Positions 36,818 through 47,070 of a DNA stretch of 64,000 bases are shown here, piece by piece (the first letter of the stretch is position 1; every line of letters begins with the position of its first letter). The stretch is from the NCBI RefSeq assembly GCF_900148835.1, contig NZ_FRYK01000003.1:248001-312000 (forward strand). The letters are read 5' to 3'. The DNA comes from Flavobacterium cucumis (GTDB taxonomy: Bacteria; Bacteroidota; Bacteroidia; Flavobacteriales; Flavobacteriaceae). A model generated the notes under the pieces. It ran no database searches. It worked only from the letters and a program-made list of their open reading frames with translations, and was not told the DNA's origin. The position numbers and the translations under genes are program-made.

Positions 36818-38584
36818 ATGTCTGAAATTAACAAAACACAAGAAGAGTTTTTAGCGAATTTTAACTGGCACAACTATGCAGAAGGTATTGATGCAGTTGA
36901 CGAGAAAAACTTACAAGAATTTGAAGACCTAGTAACTAAAACTTTCATTTCTACAGGAGATGAGGAAGTAGTGGAAGGAGTTGTTGTAAGAATTACGGAT
37001 AGAGATGCTATCGTTGATATCAACGCTAAATCTGAAGGTGTTATCTCTTTAAACGAATTCCGTTACAATCCTAACTTAAAAGTTGGTGATAAAGTAGAAG
37101 TATTAATCGACGTTCGTGAAGACAAAACAGGTCAGTTAGTATTATCTCACAGAAAAGCTAGAACGATCAAAGCATGGGATAGAGTTATCGCAGCTAATGA
37201 GTCAGGAGAAATCGTTAATGGTTTCGTAAAATGTAGAACTAAAGGAGGTATGATCGTTGACGTTTTCGGAATCGAAGCATTCTTACCAGGTTCTCAAATT
37301 GATGTAAAACCAATCCGTGATTACGATCAATATGTGAATAAAACTATGGAATTCAAAGTTGTGAAAATCAACCACGAATTCAAAAACGTAGTCGTATCGC
37401 ACAAAGCACTTATCGAAGCTGATATCGAAGTTCAGAAAAAAGAAATTATCGGTCAGTTAGAAAAAGGTCAAGTATTAGAAGGTGTTGTTAAAAACATCAC
37501 TTCTTATGGTGTTTTCATTGATTTAGGAGGTGTAGACGGATTAATCCACATCACTGACTTATCTTGGTCAAGAATCAACCACCCATCTGAAGTATTAGAA
37601 TTAGACCAAAAATTAAACGTTGTAATCCTTGATTTCGATGATGAGAAAACAAGAATTCAATTAGGTTTAAAACAATTACACGCTCATCCATGGGATGCTT
37701 TAGGAGCTGAATTAAAAGTTGGTGATAAAGTAAAAGGTAAAGTAGTTGTTTTAGCGGATTATGGTGCTTTCATCGAAGTTGCGGAAGGTGTTGAAGGTTT
37801 AATCCACGTTTCTGAAATGTCTTGGTCTACTCACTTAAGAAGTGCTCAAGATTTCATGAAAATTGGTGATGAAGTAGAGGCAGTTATCTTAACTCTTGAT
37901 AGAGATGAAAGAAAAATGTCTTTAGGTATCAAACAAATGACTCAAGATCCTTGGACTGATATCACGGCTAAATATCCAGTAGGTTCTAAACATACTGGAA
38001 TCGTAAGAAACTTTACTAACTTCGGAATTTTCGTAGAGTTAGAAGAAGGTATTGACGGTTTAGTTTATATCTCTGATTTATCTTGGACTAAGAAAATCAA
38101 ACACCCATCTGAATTCGTAAACGTTGGTGATAAGTTAGATGTAGTTGTTTTAGAATTAGACGTTGAAGGTCGTAAATTATCTTTAGGTCACAAACAAACA
38201 ACTCCAAATCCTTGGGATAAGTATGAAGATGCTTTCGCTGTTGGAACAATCCACAACGGAACAATTTCAGAAATCGTTGACAAAGGAGCTACTGTAGAAT
38301 TTGGTGACGATATCGTTGCTTTCATTCCTACACGTCACTTAGAAAAAGAAGACGGTAAAAAATTGAAAAAAGGAGATACTGCTGACTTTAAAGTTATTGA
38401 ATTCAATAAAGAATTCAAAAGAGTAGTAGCTTCTCATACAGCTATCTTCAGAGAAGAAGAAGAGAAAAACGTTAAAGCTGCAGTTGAAACTACATCAAAT
38501 AGTTCAGCTCAAACATCTACTTTAGGTGATAATAACGATATTCTTGCTGAATTAAAAGCTAAAATGGAAAAAGGAGGTAAATAA
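36818..38584 (+). CDS. rpsA: 30S ribosomal protein S1
   Basis: A 588-residue protein of six consecutive S1 RNA-binding domains, recognised from VEGVVVRITDRDAIVDI, VNGFVKCRTKGGMIVDVFG, LEGVVKNITSYGVFIDLGG, VKGKVVVLADYGAFIEV, HTGIVRNFTNFGIFVEL and HNGTISEIVDKGATVEFG. The first two contact the ribosome and the others the mRNA in known homologues. The tail (about 545-588) is Ser/Thr/Asn-rich and ends AELKAKMEKGGK. Monocistronic: strong promoter, structured leader and a terminator 24 bases after the stop. Confidence 0.97.
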   Translation: MSEINKTQEEFLANFNWHNYAEGIDAVDEKNLQEFEDLVTKTFISTGDEEVVEGVVVRITDRDAIVDINAKSEGVISLNEFRYNPNLKVGDKVEVLIDVREDKTGQLVLSHRKARTIKAWDRVIAANESGEIVNGFVKCRTKGGMIVDVFGIEAFLPGSQIDVKPIRDYDQYVNKTMEFKVVKINHEFKNVVVSHKALIEADIEVQKKEIIGQLEKGQVLEGVVKNITSYGVFIDLGGVDGLIHITDLSWSRINHPSEVLELDQKLNVVILDFDDEKTRIQLGLKQLHAHPWDALGAELKVGDKVKGKVVVLADYGAFIEVAEGVEGLIHVSEMSWSTHLRSAQDFMKIGDEVEAVILTLDRDERKMSLGIKQMTQDPWTDITAKYPVGSKHTGIVRNFTNFGIFVELEEGIDGLVYISDLSWTKKIKHPSEFVNVGDKLDVVVLELDVEGRKLSLGHKQTTPNPWDKYEDAFAVGTIHNGTISEIVDKGATVEFGDDIVAFIPTRHLEKEDGKKLKKGDTADFKVIEFNKEFKRVVASHTAIFREEEEKNVKAAVETTSNSSAQTSTLGDNNDILAELKAKMEKGGK

Positions 38585-38607
38585 TCTCTAATTTTCTAAA
38601 TATTTTA

Positions 38608-38636
38608 AATCCCGAAAGAAATTTCGGGATTTTTTA
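38608..38636 (+). terminator. Terminator of rpsA
   Basis: Stem AATCCCGAAA / TTTCGGGATT with a four-base loop and T6. Confidence 0.9.
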
Positions 38637-38644
38637 TTGTATAA

Positions 38645-38673
38645 TATATTTGTTTATCGTAATATTGCAATAT
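38645..38673 (+). promoter_or_regulatory. Promoter -7 box and palindrome of the ars operon
   Basis: TATATTTG (38645-38652) is followed nine bases later by the perfect palindrome ATATTGCAATAT (38662-38673), placed where an ArsR repressor would block transcription start. The leader to arsR is about 130 bases. Confidence 0.5.
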
Positions 38674-38801
38674 AATAATAGTGATAATTCTTGAAACGTC
38701 AATTCGAGTGATTTGTTAAAGTAAAAATGCTAATTTTTGCTTTAATAAATTGTATCGAGAACCGTTTTTAAATAATATCATACAAGTAAATTTAAATAAT
38801 T

Positions 38802-39125
38802 ATGGGTGCATCAAAATCAGATTCTTTTTCAATAGAACAAAACGAAATGGCAGGTTTATTCAAAGCCTTGTCACATCCAGCACGTATTGCAATTGTAGAC
38901 TATTTGTTAACAGTTGATACTTGTATTTGTGGTGATATTGTAGAAGTGTTGCCATTAGCCCAACCAACCGTTTCTCAACACTTAAAAGAACTTAAAAACG
39001 CTAACATTATCAAAGGTACCATAGAGGGAACGGCTATTTGCTATTGTATCAATCCAGACACTATAGACAAAATCGAAAATCACTTTGGTATGATTCGTCA
39101 TAAGTTAAAAAATAAATGTTGTTAG
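38802..39125 (+). CDS. arsR: ArsR family transcriptional repressor
   Basis: A 107-residue winged-helix regulator heading the arsenic operon. KALSHPARIAIVDYLL and QPTVSQHLKELKNANIIKGTIEG are the helix-turn-helix and wing. A Cys pair in DTCICGD (as in the arsenite-sensing site of ArsR proteins) and a C-terminal NKCC give likely As(III) ligands. It would leave the operator when arsenite binds and so derepress the genes below. Confidence 0.92.
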   Translation: MGASKSDSFSIEQNEMAGLFKALSHPARIAIVDYLLTVDTCICGDIVEVLPLAQPTVSQHLKELKNANIIKGTIEGTAICYCINPDTIDKIENHFGMIRHKLKNKCC

Positions 39126-39155
39126 CTAATCACTTTTCACGAATTACTAAAAAAT

Positions 39156-39632
39156 ATGAAATTATCCGAAATCAAATCCGAATTAAAAAAGCTGTCTACA
39201 ATAGCTTTTCAATTGCCAAATGGCGAATTAGTACCAAATCATTTCCACGTTACTGAAGTTGGAAAAGTAACCAAACATTTTATTGATTGTGGCGGAACCG
39301 TTCGCAAAGAAGAAGTGGTGAATTTCCAACTTTGGGAAGCAAATGATTACGACCACAGACTACATCCTGAGAAATTGGTTCATATTATTGAACTTTCAGA
39401 AAAAACGTTAGAAATACCTGATTTAGAAATCGAAGTCGAATACCAAATGAAGGAAACTATAGGGAAATTTAGTTTAGATTTCGACGGAACTAACTTCCAA
39501 TTAAGGTCAAAATTAACGGATTGCTTAGCTAAAGACAATTGCGGAATTCCACCAGAAAAAATGAAAGTTAAAATAGGGGAGTGGAAGCCAAAACAAACCT
39601 CATGTTGCACACCTGATTCAGGCTGTTGTTAA
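39156..39632 (+). CDS. DUF6428 family protein with Cys-rich tail
   Basis: A 158-residue cytoplasmic protein seen in arsenic operons of Bacteroidota; no established function. The body (SEIKSELKKLSTIAFQLPNGELVPNHFHVTEVG) is a compact alpha/beta domain. The end, SCCTPDSGCC, has four Cys in ten residues, resembling metallochaperone or arsenite-binding tails. Further Cys lie at DCGG and DCLAKDNCG. It follows arsR by 30 bases. A role in binding or passing As(III) to the exporter is inferred. Confidence 0.75.
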   Translation: MKLSEIKSELKKLSTIAFQLPNGELVPNHFHVTEVGKVTKHFIDCGGTVRKEEVVNFQLWEANDYDHRLHPEKLVHIIELSEKTLEIPDLEIEVEYQMKETIGKFSLDFDGTNFQLRSKLTDCLAKDNCGIPPEKMKVKIGEWKPKQTSCCTPDSGCC

Positions 39633-39640
39633 TGGTGTAC

Positions 39641-39755
39641 CACAAAGTATCTCAAAGTTTTCACGAAGTTCTACAAAGAAATCATAAAAACATCAACTAA
39701 AAGTTGAAATAACTTAGCGAACGCAGCGTAAATCCTTGCGCTCTTTGCAGTTAAA
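39641..39755. repeat. Helically phased micro-repeats in the ars operon spacer
   Basis: CAAAG or CGAAG recurs at 39643, 39653, 39664 and 39674 (steps of 10-11). A second block has TTAGCG, CAGCG, TTGCG, TTTGC at similar steps (39714-39749), the complement theme of the first. No gene lies here. Confidence 0.6.
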
Positions 39756-39763
39756 ATAATAGT

Positions 39764-40378
39764 ATGTCAGAAAAAAAACAACATTGGGAAACGGTATTTA
39801 CAACAAAAGCTGAGAACGAAGTGAGTTGGTACCAAAAAGAACCACAAACTTCAATTCAATTGATTCAAGCTTGTAAAGTACCGAAAGATGCTAAAATCAT
39901 CGATATTGGTGGTGGCGACAGTTATTTGATTGATAGTTTATTGGATTTAGGTTACACAAATTTGTACTTGTTGGATATTTCTGATGCTGCCATTGAACGT
40001 GCTAAAATACGATTAGGCGATAAGGCTAAGCAGGTGACTTTTATAGTCTCCGACAGTTTGCATTTTCAATCGGATGAAAAATTTGATGTATGGCACGATA
40101 GGGCATCTTTTCATTTTTTTACTGATGCGAATGATATAGCCCTTTATAAAAAAAACGTAAAGACAAATACCAGTCAAAACGCCCACTTTATTATCGGAAC
40201 TTTCTCGGAAGAGGGACCTCTGAAATGTAGTGGTTTACCCATAACACAATATACGGTGGAAAAAATGGAAGCCGTTTTTGGAGATGATTTTGAATTAGAA
40301 AATTGTTTTACTGAAGATCATCAAACTCCTTTTGAAACTGTTCAAAATTTTATTTTTTGTTCCTACAGGAAAAAATAG
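39764..40378 (+). CDS. SAM-dependent methyltransferase (class I)
   Basis: A 204-residue enzyme. AdoMet site motif I is AKIIDIGGGDSYLIDSLLDLGY and motif II LLDISDAAIERAK; DVWHDRASFHFF is the post-I/IV region of this subfamily. It differs from the arsenite methyltransferase ArsM: it lacks the spread of conserved Cys and is shorter. Its place between arsR and chrA suggests a role in detoxification of metalloid or thiol compounds, but the substrate is unknown. Confidence 0.82.
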   Translation: MSEKKQHWETVFTTKAENEVSWYQKEPQTSIQLIQACKVPKDAKIIDIGGGDSYLIDSLLDLGYTNLYLLDISDAAIERAKIRLGDKAKQVTFIVSDSLHFQSDEKFDVWHDRASFHFFTDANDIALYKKNVKTNTSQNAHFIIGTFSEEGPLKCSGLPITQYTVEKMEAVFGDDFELENCFTEDHQTPFETVQNFIFCSYRKK

Positions 40379-40389
40379 TTTGAAAAAAA

Positions 40390-41523
40390 ATGGAAAATAA
40401 AGCCGAATTAAAAGACATTGCAAGACTTTTTTTAAAACTGGGAATTATCGGTTTTGGTGGCCCCGCTGCTCATATTGCGATGATGCAAAAGGAAGTAGTG
40501 GAAAAACGAAAATGGCTTACTGAGCAGCATTTTCTAGATTTAATAGGAGCAACCAATTTAATTCCTGGACCAAACAGCACAGAAATGGCCATTCATATCG
40601 GACATGAGAAGGGCGGATGGAGAGGATTGCTAGTAGCGGGATTATGCTTTATCTTACCAGCCGTTTTTATTACTGGTGTTTTTGCTTGGTTGTATAAAGA
40701 ATATGGACAACTTCCTGAAATTGCACCCTTTATATATGGAATAAAACCAGCTATAATTGCGATTATTCTTTTTGCTATTTTGCCATTGGCTAAAAGATCT
40801 TTCAAGACAACCGAATTAACGATTATTGGAATTTTAGTTTTAATTGCATCATTGTTTAATTTATATGAAATTTATTTGATGTTTGGTGCTGGTTTTTTAG
40901 CCTTGTTTCTTTCTTACGTTGGCAACAGAGAAAGTACTTCCTTAAATAGTTTTTTCCCTTTGACTTTTTTCCCTATTTCTCAGATGGCAATTTTGTCAGC
41001 CACTAATGCGAAATTATTTTGGATATTTTTAAAAATTGGGGCTATTCTCTATGGAAGCGGTTATGTCTTATTTGCTTTTTTAGATACGGAATTGGTCGCA
41101 ACCGGACTCTTATCGCGACAAGAATTAATCGATGCCATTGCTGTTGGACAATTTACGCCAGGGCCTGTCTTTTCATCCGTAACTTTTATTGGGTATCAAA
41201 TGAATGGATTTTATGGCGCTTTGGTTGCTACAGTTGGTATTTTTTTACCCTCTTTTGCATTTGTAGCTTTATTGAATCCATTGGTTAAGAAAATGAGAAA
41301 TTCAAAGTTGTTTTCCTCGTTTTTAGATGCTGTAAATGTAGCATCGGTGGCAATTATTATTTCGGTTTGTATTACAATGGGTAGCGAAACGATAACGGAT
41401 TGGAGAACGATCGTAATTGCTATAGCAAGTATTTCGATTTTATATAAATTCAAAAAAATAAATAGTGCTTTTATCGTGATAGGAGGGTCGCTATTAGGAT
41501 ATTTGTTACAACTTATTAACTAA
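40390..41523 (+). CDS. chrA: Chromate transporter ChrA, two-domain form
   Basis: A 377-residue inner-membrane protein of the CHR superfamily, which exports chromate. Two homologous CHR halves are visible: GIIGFGGPAAHIAMM with LIPGPNSTEMAIHIG in the first, and GAILYGSGYVLFAFLDTEL with FTPGPVFSSVTFIGYQMNGFYGALVATVGIF in the second, with about ten transmembrane segments in total. It sits inside an arsenic operon, 12 bases after the methyltransferase gene and 5 before the arsC-like gene, so it is expected to respond to ArsR. Confidence 0.9.
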   Translation: MENKAELKDIARLFLKLGIIGFGGPAAHIAMMQKEVVEKRKWLTEQHFLDLIGATNLIPGPNSTEMAIHIGHEKGGWRGLLVAGLCFILPAVFITGVFAWLYKEYGQLPEIAPFIYGIKPAIIAIILFAILPLAKRSFKTTELTIIGILVLIASLFNLYEIYLMFGAGFLALFLSYVGNRESTSLNSFFPLTFFPISQMAILSATNAKLFWIFLKIGAILYGSGYVLFAFLDTELVATGLLSRQELIDAIAVGQFTPGPVFSSVTFIGYQMNGFYGALVATVGIFLPSFAFVALLNPLVKKMRNSKLFSSFLDAVNVASVAIIISVCITMGSETITDWRTIVIAIASISILYKFKKINSAFIVIGGSLLGYLLQLIN

Positions 41524-41528
41524 AGTAT

Positions 41529-42137
41529 ATGTTAGAAAAATTAACCAAAACCATCCAAACAATTGCTGCAATTCCTGTAGAAGAGGAACGAAAGGTCGTT
41601 TTGCAACCTTTAGTGGAGTACATTCAAAAGAAAGTCAATTCAAATGACGAAATTCGATTGAACTTTATTTGCACACACAATTCGAGAAGAAGTCACTTGT
41701 CTCAAATTTGGGCACAAACCCTGGCATTTCAATTCGGAATCAAGAATGTATTTTGCTATTCTGGTGGAACGGAAGCAACAGCAATGTTTCCTAAAGTGGG
41801 TGAAACGCTAGTAAATCAAGGATTTCAAATTCAGAAGGTAAGCCAAGAGCAAAATCCAGTTTATGCGGTGAAGTTTGATATCAATCAACATCCTATCATT
41901 TGTTTTTCTAAAACCTATTTCGATGATTTTAATCCGAAAGCTAATTTTGGAGCCATCATGACTTGTAGTAACGCTGATGAAGGATGTCCTATGGTTTTTG
42001 GTGCAGAAGCTCGATTTCCAATCAAATACGACGATCCAAAAGCATTTGATGGAACAGAAGTGATGAACGAAAAATATGCAGAACGCAGTTTGCAAATTGC
42101 TAGTGAAATGTATTTTGTGTTTTCCCAAATAAAATAA
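41529..42137 (+). CDS. Arsenate reductase-like low-molecular-weight phosphatase
   Basis: A 202-residue protein of the thioredoxin-coupled arsenate reductase/LMW phosphatase superfamily. The P-loop CTHNSRRS has the CX5R form (Cys48, Arg54). Further conserved Cys appear in VFCYSGG and in MTCSNADEGCPM, the latter typical of the redox relay region. The N-terminal about 40 residues are helical and longer than in classical ArsC (about 130 residues). Directly followed by acr3 with four bases between. Expected role: reduce As(V) to As(III) for export. Confidence 0.85.
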   Translation: MLEKLTKTIQTIAAIPVEEERKVVLQPLVEYIQKKVNSNDEIRLNFICTHNSRRSHLSQIWAQTLAFQFGIKNVFCYSGGTEATAMFPKVGETLVNQGFQIQKVSQEQNPVYAVKFDINQHPIICFSKTYFDDFNPKANFGAIMTCSNADEGCPMVFGAEARFPIKYDDPKAFDGTEVMNEKYAERSLQIASEMYFVFSQIK

Positions 42138-42141
42138 GAAT

Positions 42142-43173
42142 ATGAAAAAAAGATTACACTTTTTAGACCGCTATTTAACGATATGGATTTTCTTAGCGAT
42201 GATAATTGGAGTGGGAATTGGTTATTTTATTCCCAATTCAGCGGATTTCATCAATTCCTTTTCATCAGGAACAACGAATGTTCCGTTAGCCATAGGATTG
42301 ATTTTAATGATGTATCCTCCGCTAACTAAAATTGATTTTTCAAAAGTACCTCAGATGTTTGAAAAACCAAAGCTGTTATCGGCATCGTTTGTCATTACTT
42401 GGATTATTGGTCCGTTTTTAATGTTTTTATTAGCAACGTTCTTTTTAAAAGACTATCCTGAGTACATGACTGGATTAATTATCATTGGAATTGCGCCTTG
42501 TATCGCCATGGTAATCGTTTGGAATGAATTAGCCGAAGGAAATCGCGAATTAACGGCTGGTTTAATCGGAATTAATAGCTTGTTGCAAGTCTTTTTCTTC
42601 AGTTTGTATGCCTACTTCTATCTGGAAGTCATGCTACCTTTGTTCGGTATAAAAGGATTGGAATTAAATATCACCATAGCTGAAATCGCTAAAACCGTTG
42701 GAATTTATTTAGGCATTCCTTTTGCACTAGCTCTTATTAGTCGTTTCACGATTAAAAAGTATATCGGCGATACGTTTTTCAATCAGCAATTCATACCAAT
42801 TGTTTCGCCAATTACATTGATTGCTTTGCTTTTTACCATTGTAGTAATGTTCAGCTTAAAAGGCGAAATGATTGTCGATTTGCCAATGGATGTAGTTCGT
42901 ATTGCAATTCCATTAGTAATTTTCTTCGCGATTATGTTTTTCTTAATGTTTTTTGTGGCCAAGAAAATTGGGGCTACTTATCGTGATGCTGTAGCGTTGT
43001 CTTTTACGGCTTCCGGAAATAATTTTGAGTTAGCCATAGCCGTTTCTATCGGAGTTTTCGGAATTAATAGCGGACAAGCGTTTGCGGGCGTTATAGGACC
43101 TCTAGTTGAAGTTCCTGCTTTAATTATTTTAGTAAATGTGGCGTTTTGGTTGAAAAAGAAGTTGTATAAATAA
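42142..43173 (+). CDS. acr3: Arsenite efflux transporter ACR3
   Basis: A 343-residue inner-membrane carrier of the BASS/ACR3 group with ten predicted transmembrane segments. The conserved Cys of the family lies in IGIAPCIAMVIVWNELAEGN, and the second crossover motif in FTASGNNFELAIAVSIGVFG. It exports arsenite using the proton motive force. Last gene of the arsR-led operon, ending at a terminator. Confidence 0.94.
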   Translation: MKKRLHFLDRYLTIWIFLAMIIGVGIGYFIPNSADFINSFSSGTTNVPLAIGLILMMYPPLTKIDFSKVPQMFEKPKLLSASFVITWIIGPFLMFLLATFFLKDYPEYMTGLIIIGIAPCIAMVIVWNELAEGNRELTAGLIGINSLLQVFFFSLYAYFYLEVMLPLFGIKGLELNITIAEIAKTVGIYLGIPFALALISRFTIKKYIGDTFFNQQFIPIVSPITLIALLFTIVVMFSLKGEMIVDLPMDVVRIAIPLVIFFAIMFFLMFFVAKKIGATYRDAVALSFTASGNNFELAIAVSIGVFGINSGQAFAGVIGPLVEVPALIILVNVAFWLKKKLYK

Positions 43174-43199
43174 AAACTCTCAATTTCTTGAGAGTTTTA
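43172..43199. terminator. Bidirectional terminator between acr3 and the DUF6952 gene
   Basis: Stem AAAACTCTCAA / TTGAGAGTTTT with a four-base loop; overlaps the acr3 stop codon. Confidence 0.85.
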
Positions 43200-43200
43200 T

Positions 43201-43458
43201 TTATTTATCAATTGAGCCTAAAACTCGTTTCATGAAGTCATTTAGTGCTGTTTTCTTGTCGGCACCATCTTTAACAGCTTGGTGTACTTCAAGAGCACCA
43301 TACATGTTAGAAATCAGCTCTGCGATCACATCTAGTTCTTCATCTTTTAAGGATGAAACTTCGCAAAGATTTTCTAATACTTCGATCGTTTCTACTAAAT
43401 AATCCTGATCGTTATCTTCAATAAATTGGGTTAACTGCTTTATAATTGGTAATTTCAT
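43201..43458 (-). CDS. DUF6952 family small protein
   Basis: An 85-residue acidic, all-helical protein. MKLPIIKQLTQFIEDNDQDYLVETIEVLENLCE begins the family. An in-frame ATG 42 bases upstream would add a Lys/Ser/Asn-rich leader with no similarity and is not used. DUF6952 genes regularly stand next to thioredoxin and peroxiredoxin genes in Bacteroidota, as here, which suggests an accessory role in peroxide defence. No catalytic motif is seen. Confidence 0.75.
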   Translation of the reverse strand: MKLPIIKQLTQFIEDNDQDYLVETIEVLENLCEVSSLKDEELDVIAELISNMYGALEVHQAVKDGADKKTALNDFMKRVLGSIDK

Positions 43459-43533
43459 TTTTTTAGATTTTAGATTTTCTGATACAGGATTTTCAAACAT
43501 ACGAATAGCTAATATCGGAAAATCAACATATCG

Positions 43534-43842
43534 TTACAATACTTCTTGAACCAATTCTGCTAAAACTTCAGCTTTATTCGTTTGTGTTTGATTCACTAAA
43601 ACACCATTTTTGAAAGTTGCAAAAGTTGGTAAATTATCCACTTTTGCTAGTTTTCTCGATTCTGGAAATTTTTCAGCATCAACCATTACAAAAGGAACAG
43701 CTTCGTTTTGAGAAGCCATCATTTTAAATTTTGGTTTCATTATACGACAGTTCCCACACCATGATGCAGAATATTGCACTACAACAGTTTCGTTTGATGC
43801 AACAATTTCCGCCAAATTGTCTTGTTCTATTTCTGTAAACAT
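43534..43842 (-). CDS. Thioredoxin-like protein
   Basis: A 102-residue cytoplasmic thioredoxin. Active site SASWCGNCRIMKP (Cys29, Cys32) with Gly-Asn between the cysteines in place of the classical Gly-Pro; cis-Pro in NLPTFATFKNG. It lies between the peroxiredoxin gene upstream and DUF6952 downstream on the same strand, so it is the probable reductant of that peroxiredoxin. The variant active site may shift its redox potential. Confidence 0.88.
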   Translation of the reverse strand: MFTEIEQDNLAEIVASNETVVVQYSASWCGNCRIMKPKFKMMASQNEAVPFVMVDAEKFPESRKLAKVDNLPTFATFKNGVLVNQTQTNKAEVLAELVQEVL

Positions 43843-43855
43843 TTTTTTAAATTTT

Positions 43856-43912
43856 CAATTAGACAATAGTCAATGTGCCAATTTTTGTCTAATTGACACA
43901 TTGATTATTGCC
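43856..43912. repeat. Micro-repeat hairpin array between peroxiredoxin and thioredoxin genes
   Basis: Units beginning CAAT (43856, 43864, 43871, 43879) are followed by inverted units ending ATTG (to 43912). It shares an exact 17-mer with the pyrG promoter repeat. It fills the spacer and could fold as RNA. Confidence 0.6.
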
Positions 43913-43920
43913 ATATTATT

Positions 43921-44556
43921 TTAGTGAGAAGCTAAATAAGCAGCTGTAGATTTTCTATCAGCGTTCATAGCTTCTTTTCCTTCTTCCCAGTTTGCTGGAC
44001 AAACTTCTCCTTTAGTTTGAACGTGTGTATACGCATCGATTAATCTTAAGTACTCGTTTACGTTTCTTCCTAATGGCATATCATTTACGCTTTCATGGAA
44101 AACTTTTCCTTCTTCGTCAATTAAATAAGTTGCTCTAAAAGTAACGTTAGATCCTTCTAAAATTTCATCGTTAACGTCTTCATTGTAAACCCATTCCGCA
44201 TCTAATATATCCAAAGCAGCAGCTAAATTTCTTGTCGTATCAGCTAAAAGTGGGTATGTTACTCCTTCGATTCCACCATTATCTTTAGCTGTATTTAACC
44301 AAGCAAAGTGTACTTCGTTTGTATCACAAGAAGCACCAATTACCATTGTATTTCTATTTTCAAATTCTTGTAAAGCAGCTTGAAAAGCATGTAATTCTGT
44401 TGGACACACGAAAGTAAAATCTTTAGGATACCAAAATAAAACTATTTTTTTCTTGTTATTCACCGCTTCTTCTAAAACGTTGATTCTTAAGTTATCTCCC
44501 ATAAAAGAGATTGCGTCTACTGTAATGTTTGGGAATTTTTTTCCTACTAATGCCAT
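43921..44556 (-). CDS. 2-Cys peroxiredoxin (AhpC/Prx type)
   Basis: A 211-residue thiol peroxidase that reduces hydrogen and organic peroxides. The peroxidatic Cys51 lies in YPKDFTFVCPTE; the resolving Cys is in GEVCPANWEEGKEAM near the end, the typical 2-Cys arrangement. MALVGKKFPNITVDA is taken as start since it fits the family and follows the -7 box at 44593; a longer frame would cross that promoter. Probably transcribed with the thioredoxin and DUF6952 genes. Confidence 0.94.
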   Translation of the reverse strand: MALVGKKFPNITVDAISFMGDNLRINVLEEAVNNKKKIVLFWYPKDFTFVCPTELHAFQAALQEFENRNTMVIGASCDTNEVHFAWLNTAKDNGGIEGVTYPLLADTTRNLAAALDILDAEWVYNEDVNDEILEGSNVTFRATYLIDEEGKVFHESVNDMPLGRNVNEYLRLIDAYTHVQTKGEVCPANWEEGKEAMNADRKSTAAYLASH

Positions 44557-44592
44557 GATTTTGTATTTAAAAATGATTAATTTTTCTTGGTG

Positions 44593-44600
44593 CAAAAGTA
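44593..44600 (-). promoter_or_regulatory. -7 box of the peroxiredoxin gene
   Basis: TACTTTTG then CACC on the minus strand, 36 bases before the start. No clear TTG upstream, which could mean activator dependence. Confidence 0.5.
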
Positions 44601-44702
44601 CAAATTGAATGCGTAAAAAAGTATGATATTTATTATATTTTTAGATATAATAATAGAGAAAACTTATGAAAGATTTTTTATCAAATTTTAGCATAATAAC
44701 AC

Positions 44703-44731
44703 AAAAAAAACCACCTATATTAGGTGGTTTT
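44703..44731 (-). terminator. Terminator of katG
   Basis: Stem AAAACCACCTA / TAGGTGGTTTT with a three-base loop; T8 on the minus strand. Confidence 0.88.
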
Positions 44732-44751
44732 AACTTGATTATAAAAGCAGT

Positions 44752-46971
<2,220 letters not shown>

Positions 46972-47001
46972 TTAAATTTCTACACTTGCTAATTTACAAA
47001 T

Positions 47002-47033
47002 AAAAAAACCATTACTCAATTAAAGTAATGGTT
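47002..47033 (-). terminator. Terminator of the nhaC-like gene
   Basis: Stem AACCATTACT / AGTAATGGTT with a seven-base loop; T7 on the minus strand. Confidence 0.8.
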
Positions 47034-47070
47034 AAATTTTATTTAAGTATAAATTAAAACTATAACAATT

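Noticed and set aside
39641..39755. CRISPR array
   Set aside because: Units are only about 10 bases and degenerate, there are no spacers of constant length, and no cas genes are near.
39764..40378. Arsenite methyltransferase ArsM
   Set aside because: Too short and lacks the conserved Cys set of ArsM, in spite of the arsenic operon context.
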